Source: Halichondria panicea (taxonomy: Eukaryota > Porifera > Demospongiae > Suberitida > Halichondriidae). From it: a stretch of 64,000 nt of DNA. The position numbers were made by a program, and so were the translations under genes. The stretch is from positions 4,712,042 through 4,776,041 of the forward strand of contig NC_087377.1 of assembly GCF_963675165.1 (NCBI RefSeq), written 5' to 3'. This document shows positions 11,235 to 24,416 of this stretch, piece by piece; position 1 is the first letter of the stretch, and the number at the start of each line of letters is the position of its first letter. The notes under the pieces were generated by a model. That model worked only from the letters and a program-made list of their open reading frames with translations, was not told the DNA's origin and searched no databases.

Positions 11235-11816
11235 GTGAGTAGGATTGCTTGCACAGGGCCAGATAGGGTAGTGTACAAGTTGTGGACTATGATGTACACT
11301 AAAGTTTACATCATAACATACAATGTTGTACACTCTTAGTGTTTAGTCTTGTACACTATTGTAGATGAACTAAGTCATATAGACTAGTGTACAAACGCTG
11401 TAATCTTCAAGTATCAGTTATGTAAACTCCATTGTAGACTCACAAAAATGTGGAAACTCCCGTGTAAACTACATTGTAGATTCAGAACTTTTGTGTAAAC
11501 TCGCTTGTAAACTCATTGATAAATTAATTTTTTTAATGACATCATCCAATACTTTTTCACAACCATGCATGTGCACAATAATTATGTTCACAATGTTCAT
11601 GTCACTGGACAGCTTGATCGCGAGCTTGAGCATTATCTGCAGTTGAATAATAAAGTTTGCATAATAAAAATTTGTAAGAGTGTTTGACTTACCATCTGGC
11701 GAGACGTTCTCTTTGTTGCGTGATGTACCTAGTTAAATAAATAGAATTACAACGTGATTTGTGCACTATACTCACTCTGAATAACATCGCTGTTGACAGC
11801 CCATTTAGGAGCATCA

Positions 11817-13014
11817 TCATCCCGGTGGTGTAGTATTGGAAGGTTCACCCAGCTTCCGTACTTTTTTAGCCACTAACCCTGGAGATGCAGGTTGCTTCTT
11901 GGCAATGCGTGAGTCTAGTGTGCTCATGAAAGTGGAAAGTCCTTTAAAACAATAAGCAGGGTGATGTGACGTATTGCCAACAAAAAAAACTTACTCTCAG
12001 AACGCCAGTCAAGTTTGTGTTCAATGATACCATTGGGGTTGTCTGGATCTTCACTCTCTTCCGTGACATAAGCCAGACTGAGCAATTTCCAATACTTATC
12101 CATCTCGTTCTTTGTTACCACAGATGACCGCCTTTGAAATTTCTATAATTAAATAGCAAATAAAATACTACTAGTTTATCATAAAAATTAATACTCACTC
12201 TTTCACGCCGAGAACGATACTTTCTGCGTTTGGACTGTTGCTCAACGAGCTCTTCTTTTCCCGATTGTTGTTCAAGGAATGTCCGCCTTAGGTTTTCATA
12301 ACATCTCCTTACTGCAACTGTGGAAACATTAAATACTAAAGACGGAAAGTATGCAATACCTACGTCTTATATCTTTGTCACTAAATTTGCATTCAGGTTG
12401 ATCTTGTATCTCTTGCACAATTGTTTCTTGAACACCTTTGTTGTGACTGGAAGAGAATCTATTGTTTACAAAGAAGAGTCTTTTAGGCATGGCAGTTAAA
12501 ATGTAAACGTACACTTCAGATGTATCAAACAGAACATCCAGTTGCTGCATATACTTTGCACTGAGGGAGGGGAGAAATACAAAACGTGTTAGCTGTGTAG
12601 TCAATGGGCATGCCTAGCTAGGAGTTTACGTACGGATAATGTGCGAGTGACCACACGTTTTCGTTTCCCATCAGAGCTGCTTGAGGGTGAGGAGTTCATG
12701 TGTTGAGAGAGAAGGATCTGTTCCTGTAAACTAGCCAGTTTGGTATCCATTACACTTTGACGTAATTCCATTGCTTGTTGTCCATCAAGTACTTTTTGAA
12801 GTTGAGCTTGCTGCTGTTGCATCATAGTCATAAGCTGATCAGCATGGGAAGGAGGGGCATCAGAGCGTGTATAAACTTGCTGATCAACGGTATGGAGGCG
12901 GTCTACTACGTCTGGGTCATCCAAATCACCAAAGCGAAAGTCTTCATTGTCAGACATTTCCTCTCTGTCATTCATAGCATCATCAACTAAGTCTTCCAAA
13001 GCCATTCTAGGCAT
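11817..13014 (-). CDS. Accessory gene of the CACTA element (coiled-coil, acidic N-terminus)
   Basis: The gene runs divergently from the transposase, about 340 bp apart. Minus-strand exons: about 13014-12640 (MPRMALEDLVDDAMND..., Gln-rich coiled coil QLMTMMQQQQAQLQKVL, then KRKR), 12560-12513, 12446-12364, 12317-12199 (CYENLRRTFLEQQ, then SKRRKYRSRRER), 12142-11995 (EMDKYWKLLSLAYVTEESED...DWRS) and 11941-11817, ending with a TGA stop. From the second exon on, all introns are GT-AG with matching phases. The first junction does not match in phase, so either the first donor is misplaced or the gene is damaged. Many animal Tnp2-type elements carry a second, non-transposase gene. A DNA-binding or assembly role is inferred from the basic and coiled-coil regions only. 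Confidence 0.65.
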
Positions 13015-13581
13015 GTAAGCACTAGATCTAGATCTGTCACGAGGTACAGGTAGTTGTGTCCTTTGGCTTTGGGAAACAGTAGATTTGGATCTTGATGGAG
13101 TTGTGGTAGAATAAAAACAGTGTGGTTGGTAGGCTATCGCACCGCTATAAGCAGAGGTACGTATAATAGACTTCTATAACAATGGCTGAACCACGTGTTC
13201 AATGACTTATAGTTCACGTGCTGATCAGTTATTAGGCCACGCCCATCAATACATTTTGGGAAGAGGGCGAGGCTTGCTATACTGGTCTGAGATCCGACCA
13301 CATGATGTCACTCCGACCACATGGCTGAGGTATTACAACCACACACAAATACATGTACAATACAATGGAAAAGCGATTCCACTGTGAACATTGCAATGAA
13401 AAAATAAGCAAGGCACTCTACTACCAGCACAAACAGCTGTATTATTCATCTGCTGCTAACAGTTGGACGTGTGATTTAACACCAGGACACGACATACACA
13501 GGGCTGAGCAAGAATTTAGCTTCTCGGACGATGAGATGGAGGAGACTTCATGTGAAGGAAATGAATCAACAGCTGACACCG

Positions 13582-13637
13582 GTATGAATATTTAGATAAA
13601 AAAACATGCCATTTTTAGATTAATCACTGTTTTACAG
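13582..13637 (+). other. Transposase intron 1
   Basis: A 56-bp intron between the zinc-finger exon and the first acidic exon, GTATGA to TTTACAG, phase 1. It is very short, as is usual in compact sponge genomes. Confidence 0.55.
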
Positions 13638-13804
13638 AAACTGTCTATGAACAAGATCAAGATGACAATATCATGAGTTCGAGTACAAGTGGTGAGGAGG
13701 ACACTGACGATGATTTTGAGGTGGATGCTGACGTGAGTATTTCCTGGTGTATATAAAACACTTAATTAATACCATGATTGTGCATACCCACCAAGAGCTT
13801 TGCA

Positions 13805-14140
13805 TACCGGCAAGAGTTTATGATAGAGAGAGAGTATCGAACGTAGGCATACTGTGTATCAGATGTATGCGGAGAGTAACGTGACTTCCTGTATCTGTCA
13901 CAAGCTTGGAATTTGCACACTGACCAATCCAAGCGTGGGTGATGTAATCTATCAACCCATCCAAGTGTAGGTGATGTAATCTACTTTCTTGATAGATGAC
14001 ATCACCCACACTTGGATTGGTCAGTGTGCAAATTCCAAGCTTGTGACAGATACAAGAAGTCACGTTACTCTCCGCATACATCTGATGTACAGTATGCCTA
14101 CGTTCGATACTCTCTCTGTATCATAAACTCTTGATACCGG
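13805..14140. repeat. Foldback element in transposase intron 2
   Basis: Two arms of roughly 145 bp face each other. Features such as AAGAGTTTATGATA, GAGAGTATCGAACGTAGGCAT, AAGCTTGGAATTTGCACACTGACCAATCC and their inverses pair with few mismatches around a short centre near 13950-13990. Such a structure could form a long RNA hairpin from the intron transcript. It looks like a foldback MITE; no target duplication was confirmed. The right copy is 53747-54082. Confidence 0.8.
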
Positions 14141-15029
14141 TGTTTATCCCAGTATTTGTCAGTTCTGCCCTCGAAAAAAGCGCCCACAAAAATTTCCCCC
14201 ACTATACGGTATACATTTACATGTGGAGCTAGTTGTGTCTGTATATAATAATTCTTATTTGTTTAGGATGATGACACGCAGTTAACAGAACTTTGGTTTG
14301 ATAATGACACTGATGATGATGAAAATACTACTGTAAAAGGTTCTCAAGTAGAGTCAGCAGTCCTACGGATGGCAAGATTATACGCTGTATTCATTCTAAT
14401 GTGGCAGACACTGTTCAACACTGCAAAAAATTTTGGTTGAAACTACATTGCATAGTCGTTTTAACACTATTCTTAAACAGTTGAATCAACTTAATATTTA
14501 GTAAAATAAAAAGACAACGTTAAAATAATCAGTATTTTTTTTATGTGGTTTTAACTTAAAATATTGTAGAATCACACAATGTCTTTTATTTCTACAATAA
14601 TTTACATACAATCTATTATTGATATCTTAAATCAAACTAACAAACTCATTTTGATTAAATTATATTTGAAACTCTATCATGCAGCATGTTAGAATACAAT
14701 ATATAAATTTAGATTTAACAATAATAATATTTGTTCTAACACAGGCACACATATAATTATATACAATCAATATTTTTAACAATCCATTTATAATAGCATG
14801 AGTGATGTGAAATTATATACAGTCATGAACATTGTAAGGAAATGTACAAGTTTGCATAGAACCATAGATATTAGAGGACCTAGAAACTAAAATGAAATTG
14901 TGGGCGTGGCTATGCTAAGTCTAAGATTGCGCATGCTCAGTAGATCTAGAGCTGTGAAACCATGTGCTCCAAGAAAAGAGAAGACGATTACCCTTTCTAT
15001 ATGCTGGACATTTGCTGCTATAAATCTGA

Positions 15030-15275
15030 CTGTGATGATACTTCTGTGAGAGGTGAGGGACAGACATGAAGTGTTCTCAACAGTATAATTATAAGACTTT
15101 AATAGGTATGACTGTGACTACACCAAGTGGATGATGATACTTTTAGTTCCGTGAGAGGTGAGGGACAGACATGAAATGTTCTCAACAGTATAATTACAAG
15201 GCTTTAATAGGTATGACTGTGACTACACCAAGTGGATGATGATACTTCTGTGAGAGATGAGGGACAAACATAAAG
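15030..15275 (+). repeat. Tandem repeat, about 2.5 units of 99-105 bp
   Basis: GTGAGAGGTGAGGGACAGAC recurs at 15046 and 15151 and in a changed form at 15250. It is surrounded by repeated GTTCTCAACAGTATAATTA and GGTATGACTGTGACTACACC blocks. The unit includes the end of an exon-like fragment plus its donor site, so it may be a tandem exon-intron duplication. Confidence 0.75.
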
Positions 15276-17186
15276 TGTCTAGTTTTCTGGTGAACACTGT
15301 CACTGTCCTACAGAAATTCCTTAAACTGGCAAGCTTGACATGCGAGAACGAACGAAACAAACAGACGAATGGATAGAAGTGGCGTCATTGTTGGATATCC
15401 TCTCGGTGATTGATAATACACGGTAATAATTAATATCAATAACAATGATGTATTTACTATTATAGGTGGACTCTGTGTGGTCAAGAGTGATCGGTCTGCT
15501 ATACTTGTGAGTCCAGTATGTTACACCAAGAAGAACTATTCCTTGGGCTAATTAATTTAAAACTAATTTAACATTGTATACCATTGTCTCGGGCATTTTC
15601 GAATCAGTTTTTATTGTTGAATCTGATAGGGCGTCCTTTAAGCTTCAAAATGATACCAAGATCGACCTCCTAGCTACTTTCTTTCCGGAGATATGTTCGA
15701 GGGAACGCTACGAGGTATTGCAACGCCCTGCCCTCTTGAGTAAATGATGCTCAAACGTCATGATAATTGAAGTTCAATTATTGGCTTCCGGGCACTTCCG
15801 TATACTCATAAAGCTTAGTAAAAGATGTTCTGGAGAAGACAAGTTAGTTAGATGAAGGCTAGGCGTTCTAGGACTCTCTAGCTAGCTAGTATAGCTATGT
15901 AGCTGGATTGCTTGGCACCTAGGAAGGATCTTTGAAGAAATAAAGAGACAAAGACTCCTGTCGCTCAAATGGTAAGCTCTCATGTCTTGTTATAAGCTTG
16001 TACTTATTATCTGTGTAATGTATCAGTTTTATAAAAGATCCCTCACTTGTATGGAGCCTACAGAAAGTGTCTCTGTCCTTCATACAGCTTAAAGGAAGCC
16101 TAAGTGATCTATTATAGGTAGTCTTTCACTTAGTATTCGTCCGTATTCGTCCGTATCGATCTAAGGCTTGATCTAACTTATTAGTAGCCTTATAAGAAGC
16201 TTTCCTCCTTTAATTTAGTACTGGTATCACTGCCATTGTGCTTAGTAGTAACAGGCCTGATGGGATGGGTGATCACATCATGGAGGGCCCAGGAAACTGC
16301 GTGGAATTGTCGTATAACATTTATATTGATTGTTCCCCCAGGTGGTGGTAAGTGTCGGAGGCCTGAGAAACGCTAGTCTATTGGCTAGGATGTAAGTGAC
16401 ATTGATATTGTGTCTATCTTAACTTACTACTTATCTGTAGGTTGTTATGGAGTGTTTATGAGGACAAGTGGCACGGGATACGTACATCTAAAGAAACAAG
16501 AGTGGATCTACGCCAAGCTAGCTAGCTAGATAGCTGCTCTTTCTAATCTATTTCTGTTGCTAAATTATGTTTGTTAAGAAGTGGAGCTATAATATACCTG
16601 GCTCCTCTTGATGATTGTAAGTACTGGGCTGATGAAATAGTCCTGTAAAAGTTGTCATCTTTTATTTGTTAAAAATAATTAACAATAATAGGGAAATTCC
16701 CTGGGAATTTCCCCTCACGTAGACAGTTAATTTCATTGTAGAAAATAAACGTTCGGTGAGTTTCTTCAACGTCCGCGCTTGACCTGTTTAAAGCTTCATA
16801 GAGACCCAAATTTTTACAGGTAGGTAGAGGAAGGGTTGAAGTTAGCACCTGTGAAAAGAAAAATTTTTTGCCCATGTTTTTCATTTCTACTAAATTGGCC
16901 TATAGCTTAATTTAATTATTGCCGCGTTAAGGTCTGTTTTCATTGGCCCTGTCACATTTTTGTATTAACATGTTATTTATTGAATTGAATAATAATTGTT
17001 ATACCGATTCATTTGTAAATCGTTGTTTTAGGAATTTATTTAGCTATAATGAGTCTTATTTATTATGATAAGTATTTTCTTAATGGTTGTTTTAATGTAT
17101 GGCTTAAGTAGATTTGACAATAAAACACAATAGTTTTAACCTAGCAATAATAATGTTAAAACTACATTTATACATTAATACTTATA

Positions 17187-17393
17187 CAGTTGAGCCTCGG
17201 TTATCCGAATCCCGGTTATCCGAATCCTCGATTATCCGAATGCTAGAGCATAGTGCAATCTGAGCATGTGCAGTAGGAAATTGCCCACGTGGCTGGCAAA
17301 AAGAAGCCAGCTGGCATGTTTTGATTATCCGAATATTTCACTTATCCAAATGGGCCCGGGGACAAAGGTGTTCGGATAACCGAGGCTCAACTG
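17187..17393. mobile_element. Pogo/mariner-type MITE, copy a
   Basis: The termini CAGTTGAGCCTCGGTTATCC are inverted at the other end. TA dinucleotides flank both sides (17185-17186, 17394-17395). TTATCCGAA is repeated inside each end. The 207-bp size and TTATCCGAA ends resemble non-autonomous Tigger/pogo elements. Confidence 0.85.
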
Positions 17394-17409
17394 TAAGTAT
17401 TTTTAAATA

Positions 17410-17606
17410 CAGTTGAGCCTCGGTTATCCGAATCCCGGTTATCCGAATCCTCGATTATCCGAATGCTAGAGCATAGTGCAATCTGAGCATGCGCAGTAGG
17501 AAATTGCCCACGTGGCTGGCAAAAAGCCAGCTTTTGATTATCCGAATATTTCACTTACCCGAATGGGCCCGGGGACAAAGGTGTTCGGATAACCGAGGCT
17601 CAACTG
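17410..17606. mobile_element. Pogo/mariner-type MITE, copy b
   Basis: A second member, 197 bp, of the same family as the one 16 bp upstream, in the same orientation, flanked by TA (17408-17409, 17607-17608). It differs by a small internal deletion (AAAAAGCCAGC in place of AAAAAGAAGCCAGCTGGCATG) and point changes, so the two are not a simple recent tandem copy. Confidence 0.85.
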
Positions 17607-20600
17607 TAGTTGTTATAATTATTACATAAAAGTTGAATTGACGCTTTTTGTACTTCGTTAAAGCTACATTAATAAAATTAATGTCACCTCAGTTTCAATT
17701 GTTTTGACCATTAAAAAAATTGTTAAATTGATTAATTTTTTTTGTAGTGAAGGTGTCTAATTCAGGAATCAACATAATTTTCATTTTTTTTGCGAAGCTG
17801 CTTTCTCTACTTGTTGTTTCGAGTGCTTCTCTTAGAGAATTAGCACAGATAATCCCCAAAAACCTAGGGCAAGCAAAAACATTGATTGGACAAGAAAAGG
17901 ATTCATTTTCCAAGTACGTCTCTTGTCCTAAATGTCATACCACATATGCTTTAAATGTATGCACTGTCACTCTACCTAATAAGACGAAAGAATCGAAACG
18001 TTGCTCATATGTCAAGTATCCTCACCATCCCCACACTCGACAGAGAAATCCTTGCAATGAACAATTGATGAAAAAGATTCGAACATCAGCCGGAACTATT
18101 TCTTGGTACCCTCGTCAGACATACTGTTATCAAAGTGTTGTTGCTTCTTTAAAAACGTTCCTACTTCGACCACACTTTCATCATTCATGTGAATTGTGGA
18201 GAAATATTGAAACTGATCCAGGCACTCTTCGCGACATATGTGACGGGAAAGTTTGGAAAGATTTTTTGACCCCATCAGGTGTGCCATTTCTGTCTGTGCC
18301 TTACAATTATGCATTGACGATAAATATTGATTGGTTTCAACCCTTCAAGCATAGTCCCTATTCTGCTGGAGCAATTTATATCGCCATTCAAAATCTTCCA
18401 CGGCGTGTAAGATACTTAACTGAAAATGTTCTGCTTGTTGGCGTTATTCCCGGTCCTCATGAGCCAAAAGGAGATATTAATACCTATTTAAAACCTTTAG
18501 TTAATGAGTTAAAGGAACTGTGGACTGGAGTTGTCATGCCAACTGCTTCTGGTACACAAGTGTTGGTACGGGCCGCCCTAATTTGTGTATCCTGTGATAT
18601 ACCTGCAAGTAGGAAAGTGTCGGGATTTGTGGGGCACAACGCATACCGTGCCTGTTCGAGATGTTTAAAACCCTTCCCTACCGAAGTATTTGGACAGAAG
18701 GCTGATTTTACAGGCACTGACCGTAGTAATTGGACTAAACGCTCCACAATCTCACATCGTGATCAGGCACAAGCTCATAAAGAAGCAATAACAAAAGCAC
18801 AACAGAAGCTAATAGAAAGAGAGCATGGATGTAGATACTCCGTTCTACTTGAATTACCATACTTTGACGTTGTTAGGTTCTCAGTTATAGATCCGATGCA
18901 CAATTTGTTGTTAGGCACAGCAAAGCATGTTCTATCTGTCTGGACGTCACTTGGTATACTAGACAAGACACATTATTTGAGTATACAAGAGAAGGTTGAT
19001 AGATTTGTTACACCCCCTGAAATTGGCCTTATTCCTTCAAAGATTGCTTCGGGTTTTTCAAGTTTCACAGCCGATCAATGGCGAAATTGGACTCTTATCT
19101 ATTCACTGTGCTCTTTGAAAGGAGTAATTCCTCACAAAGACTATGACTGTTGGTTGCTGTTTGTTAAAGCTGTTAACATACTATGTCAACGCCAAATTAC
19201 TCTACGTAACTTAGAGAAGGGTGATTCTTTGTTGATGGATTTTTGTAAACTATTTGAACAACTTTATGGACAAAGAAACTACACGATCAACATGCACCTC
19301 CACGCTCATCTGATGGAGTGTGTTTTAGACTTAATTTGGCCTTGTTTATTCTTTTTGGCTATTCAGCTTTGAGCGTCTTAATGGGGTGCTAGGCTCATAC
19401 CACACAAACTGTAAGAACATATCACTTCAGCTCATGCGACGTTTTATGTCAGGCCAATACTATGGTGCCGAAAATTGGCCAATTGAGTTCAGGGAAGAAT
19501 TCTATCCACTACTAGTTCATCACACCTACGATAAAGGCTCCCTGCAAGCTTGTTCTTTGGAGCAAGCACTGGCTCAAACACAACATTCTCGATCGGTCAC
19601 CATTAAACCGTCATTCCCTATTATCGAAAATGCATGCACTGTAAAAACTGGAAAGTGACCGTCACCACCAAAAGGTAGTGAAATACCTGCCACAATAGTC
19701 ACCGCAAATCGACTGGTGACCTTCACCACTTTTTCAAATCACTACATTTAAGTAGTGACGATCACTACATTTAGGTAGTGAACATCACCAGAGCTAGTAA
19801 AAATCACTATACAAAAATTCTGAAAATGTGCACAGAAAATTATAACAAGCATTATGCTTAGCTACTAGCCTAACATAATTATAATAATAACAGTGTCTAA
19901 TGGCTTGAGTTGATCATCAGTTCTTGGCTGTCTTTACATCCCAACCTCCTCCCTCCTCCTGTATATGCATGAAGAAGAAAGTATGTTTATTTTATTGACG
20001 AATAATAGACAAATATAAAGTCATAATAATTAATTATGTAGGTTGGAAGTGTGTACAAATTAGATTATGTGCCGGGGGATATCGCATGATTAACAAAAAA
20101 ACTTTTGCATACCTACTGAGCTTCATTATACGTGCATACGTACCGGTAAACCACGTTTACGTTTTCGTTGGGTAATTACCTGCTATGTTACATAAGCCAA
20201 ATAAAGTAATCCATGATGTCACAAATACTGGAGTATGCGTGAAGCTGAGCCAATTATAGCTACAGAAAATAGCAGGCACAATTATGTTTACAAGAAGAAG
20301 GATCGGCCCGGACTAGTGATATACCTGAACAGCACACTGGAGAGCCAGGGAGACTATGCAAATTCTATATAGAGCAGTAATCTTAGGAATCAATTATTGT
20401 GAGCAGAACAATAACTTTTGGAAGAACTGCTGTACTGCAAGCCTTGTCAGAACAATTAATAGCTTGCTATAAATAATTCAAAATAAATGTTAACAATGGG
20501 TCTGCCTAAAACTCTGAAGAGGAACAGCTATATATACAACTTGCTATCATAATCATACTGAAAATTAAGGTCAATGTGCTATATACAGGTGGCAGATTCA

Positions 20601-20629
20601 ATTGCATACCATAATTATTAATTTTGCGT

Positions 20630-20960
20630 GATCAGAGGCCGCGGTTACTTATTTTCCTGGCAAAAGATGCTACAATTTGTAAGGCCAATGTTTAAATTCA
20701 GGTACAGTTTTCTTTCATCTGCACACATTCAAACTCAGCCATGGGACAGTCTCTTAACTAAAGCACTAGCGATCTGCTACCAAGCTAACTGGCACATATA
20801 GATACCGTGCAGTATCAATATGCAGTATCAATAAGCATGGCTCCCACTGCAAATATGTCTCAGTGAGGGTCAAAGTTCACTGAGGCTACCAATAAAGATG
20901 CAATTGAGATCCTACTATTCAACCTTTATAATTGTAAGAGCGGCCTCTGATCAAGCATAA
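20630..20960. repeat. Dispersed repeat pieces inside the nested element
   Basis: It contains GATCAGAGGCCGCGG (inverse) and GCGGCCTCTGATCAAGCAT (direct), with TCAGTGAGG/TTCACTGAGGCTACC between. These are the same blocks as at 896-1180, arranged as an inverted pair. Confidence 0.4.
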
Positions 20961-21182
20961 TTTATATACATGCAGATTAGGGGGTGTTTAGTAACCAAAC
21001 AAATCTAGTAACAACAATTCTACAAATCTTTTGCTGACTTTATATAGGCTAAGTACAAAGATGTGATACGAAGAGAGGTTGAAGTAAGACAATTATTTTT
21101 TTGGAACAGTTACACTGTCTTGTGTGCAAAAGTAGGACTAACAGAACGAGTGTTGCAAGCGTGCGCTTGCTAATGCCTCTGC

Positions 21183-21219
21183 CAGACAGACAGACAGACA
21201 GACAGACACACACACACAG
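21183..21219 (+). repeat. (CAGA)n(CA)n microsatellite
   Basis: Seven CAGA-type units pass directly into CA repeats. A shorter relative (ACACAGACAGACAG) is near 22096. Confidence 0.9.
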
Positions 21220-22154
21220 TCAGCTTTACCGTATCCCTCGTGCGGCTACGCCTCGAGGCATAACTAACATATTAATCACTGACAACAAATTGTGGCAATA
21301 CGGCAGCAGCACATACCTTGATTTATGCCTATACTTTAGGGTGTCCAGTAGTATAGTTGCTCCACACGTTGTTTTTTTACTTCATATCCTGCAAGTCAAT
21401 TACAACAGTTACTGAACGCAATAAAGTGTGTAACAACAATAACAGTATAAATAAACAGCAGGTGCTGATGCCTTGGTGGGTGTGTCAAAACTATTGTCCA
21501 CTATTTATGGCAGTAAACCTCCGAAGACGAGGGCGAAGTCTCGAGGCCAAGGATGATTTAATGTTACCATAAATTTTATAATTATAATTATACCCACTGA
21601 AATGAAAAATGCTTGCTGTATACCTAAGCTAACTCACCTTGCAAGGACTAGTAAACAGTCTTAAAAACTATTGAAAATGAACAAAAAGCTTGTGTGTATA
21701 TAGCTTGTATAGCCAGTGCTAAACTTCTAGCGCTACGCTCTAACTTGTCCATGTGTGTAACGAGCCTACCCATCTGTCCTGCCATTGCTAACTTATTTTT
21801 GGCTCTTTGTGTATATAGATCTAACAAAATCAGTGCGCCCTTAAGGCAACGGAGTTATGTTAGTGAAACTACACCCAGTTGCTATGATACAAACCCCAAG
21901 CGGGACATAAAGCTACTAGCTATTGCTATAAATACATCATGATGACATGATTGCTGCGACACTTAAAGAGAAAACACTACATGCAACGGCATTCCAAGTA
22001 TTAGAGCAAAATTACCCATAACTCGGGAACGATGCTATAGAGCTTTTACATTATACTTGCACTTCGTGCTCATTGGAACAGCTATGGCAATATACACACA
22101 GACAGACAGTCACATACACACACAAACACAACTACTGTTATGTCGCTCATCTGT

Positions 22155-22510
22155 ATATGTATATGCTTGATCAGAGGCTGTGCATGGCTACTAAATGTTA
22201 CAAAGGAGGCTACAATTCGAGAGAGCCCATTGTTCAAGAGAGGTGTTTATTAGCCCTAGCTAATAAGTAACTATATGTATGCCACAAGAAAGTCTTCTAA
22301 AAGCACTACTTAAACAAGCTGCTACCCTAGCTAGCTGCTACCGTAGATACCAATCAACCATGTGCAGAGACATAGCTACTATTTGAATGCGGCCTTCAAG
22401 CATATAACGGCAATTAAGCTGCAACCGTAGATACCAGTATTAATATGGCTGCCAAGTGCAGAGACATAGCCTCAAAGTTCACTGAGGCTACTATTTGAGA
22501 CCAGCTTCTA
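22155..22510 (-). repeat. Dispersed repeat family member, inverse orientation
   Basis: The blocks TGATCAGAGGC, GGCTACTAAATGTT, ATGGCTGCCA, AAGTTCACTGAGGCTACTATTTGAGA occur in the reverse order and strand relative to 896-1180. Confidence 0.45.
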
Positions 22511-24380
22511 TTGAAGACTACTTTATACGTATAAGCATCAGTAGTTCGAATTCTACAAATTTTGCTGCATTAAAAAAAGAACAAAAGAGGATGGATGATT
22601 TTAGGATGGACGATTATTGTGAGAGTACAGGAATGTAAGCCCTACAATGCTGAGAGGGTTAGCCTGGAGGTATTACAATGTGAAGTCCCTATTTTGCTTC
22701 TGAACTAGTATAATTAATTAACTCACTTGTGTTGTGCATGCTGAATGAAGCTTAGGGCAATGGGCTTTAATTGGTCTCCCCTTCGTTTAAGCCCTATTAA
22801 ATGAGAAGTGTTTACTTGCACTTTGCTTGTCCTTCATGAGAAATTCGGTTCTGCATAAAATATTAATTTAAACTGTGCAGCATGTTGAGGAACTTACCTA
22901 GTTACACAGTTTTGTCAAACAACTCTCAAAGCGTTCTCTAAAAGCTCCACTTGTCTGCTTCTACTCCAGCAAATAAATTATTGTTGATGTGCAGCTGCAG
23001 ATTTGCAGCTGCATAATTGCACGTGCCCTTATTTGGTCATAGGTCTATTCAACAAACAAGAGCGCGCAAGGATTATTCTGAGGATATGGATATGGAAGGA
23101 GCTAGCTAGCTAGCAAGCTATCTAGATCTTCCTATTACAGTTCAATTCAGTGACAAGGAAAGGCATTTGGCAGTCTTATATTGCTGCTACTAAAGGATAA
23201 GGAATAGTAGTGTGTGGATGAATAACAATTTCAGTGTTGAATCATGTAGCTTAGATATTGATGTCGTGTAACATCTTATAGTAAAAGCATTCCATGAACT
23301 GTTTTACTGAGGCAATTATGGTTAACAGTAAGCCGGGTTGCGTGTTGACTATGTCTTGGTGACTCAGTTTCTGTAAAATAGACCACTAAATCTAGATCTA
23401 CCTGGTACGGGTTAGCAGTAAGTCGTGTTGCGTGTTGATCGGCCAGGTACAGAAACCTCTTTTCAAAGATGTTACACAATTAATACATAGCTTCAACTAG
23501 TAATTGTATTTGTAAATTCGTGTGAATCAATTGTTAATTAGTAAAATCTTATTGTGTACTGGCCTTAATAATACGAATGCAGATATGCCATTGTAACTGT
23601 TCAAGCTAGCAGTAACGTTATACGTCTATGGATTGATAATCTCATGCTTCTCTTTCATTGCAGAATATGGAATGCTGCTCAGGCAAAAAAGCTTAGTGAG
23701 ATATCAGGGCACCTGCACCATGGGGCCTCTTTGCAGCCTTTATACTTAGCCAGCAAACTAGATCCATCAAGCATCTGCCTGAGTTTGTCACTCCCTTAGA
23801 TTTAACGGCATAATTATTATTGATACTGATTGCCTTAAAGTTACAACTAAAGCTTACGTCTGTACCTGTGGGGAGTGGTCGGGAATAGTGTATTATTTAT
23901 GTCCCAGTTTGTCATCATTGCCAGTTTGTCATCATTGTTAGGGGAGGAGCAATTGTAATAATAAATAATTATGTACTGCAAATTGTGTACTGCAATGTTA
24001 GGTAAACTTCATGTTGTTTCAACTTTACAGTCAGTGCATGGTGGATATTAAAAAGACACCATTACATGATCGTATAATTATAATTATAGTAAATAGCCGA
24101 CCAAACAGACGTCATGTACTGATAGAAACTTGTAGAATAATTATAGTCTGTTGTATTCTTCTGACTTGGTCTTCGACGGTAGCAGGATCAGGATAGACCG
24201 TAAAAATGATAACTTGTGACTTTCATGAAATATTAAAGTATCACATTGCATGCTGCATGCCTATATATGGAGCTTGTTACACACACATGAGGTATACAGG
24301 GAACAGTAATTAAGTTAAGTGAGAGGTACCATACTGTGATGAACGACTTAGGACAATCGAGTCACCGCGGCGGGTTGAAT

Positions 24381-24416
24381 CATAGATAGTAGAAAGAAAG
24401 ATTTCTACTATCTATG
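24381..24416. repeat. Perfect 15-bp stem hairpin
   Basis: CATAGATAGTAGAAA at 24381-24395 is exactly inverted at 24402-24416 with a six-base loop, near the right end of the nested element. Confidence 0.8.

Larger units (their letters stand above)
14436..17747 (+). other. Transposase intron 3 (3.3 kb), with exon-like fragments
   Basis: The donor is weak (GTTGAA) and the acceptor strong (TTTTTTTGTAG), phase 1 on both sides. Inside are exon-like pieces: 14962-15051 (ATG, then KKREDDYPFYMLDICCYKSDCDD, donor GTGAGG), 15340-15422 (MRERTKQTDEWIEVASLLDILS, donor GTAATA) and a block near 15466-15508. Their phases do not chain, so no gene is called. A threefold repeat (15030-15275) and two pogo-like MITEs (17187-17606) also lie here. 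The remainder shows nothing I recognise. Confidence 0.4.
1..24058. repeat. Left copy of a 39,942-bp direct repeat
   Basis: Every stretch I compared, and every translated reading frame, matches 39943-64000 at a constant offset of 39,942. The first base of the window already lies inside the repeat, so its left end is not visible. The only difference I found is T at 23191 against C at 63133. The window opens on the last four bases of a GTPase exon whose full copy is at 37745-39946. Confidence 0.97.

Noticed and set aside
21101..22270. Several 65-104-codon frames in the nested element
   Set aside because: They run through microsatellite and dispersed repeats, with no domain and no splice support.
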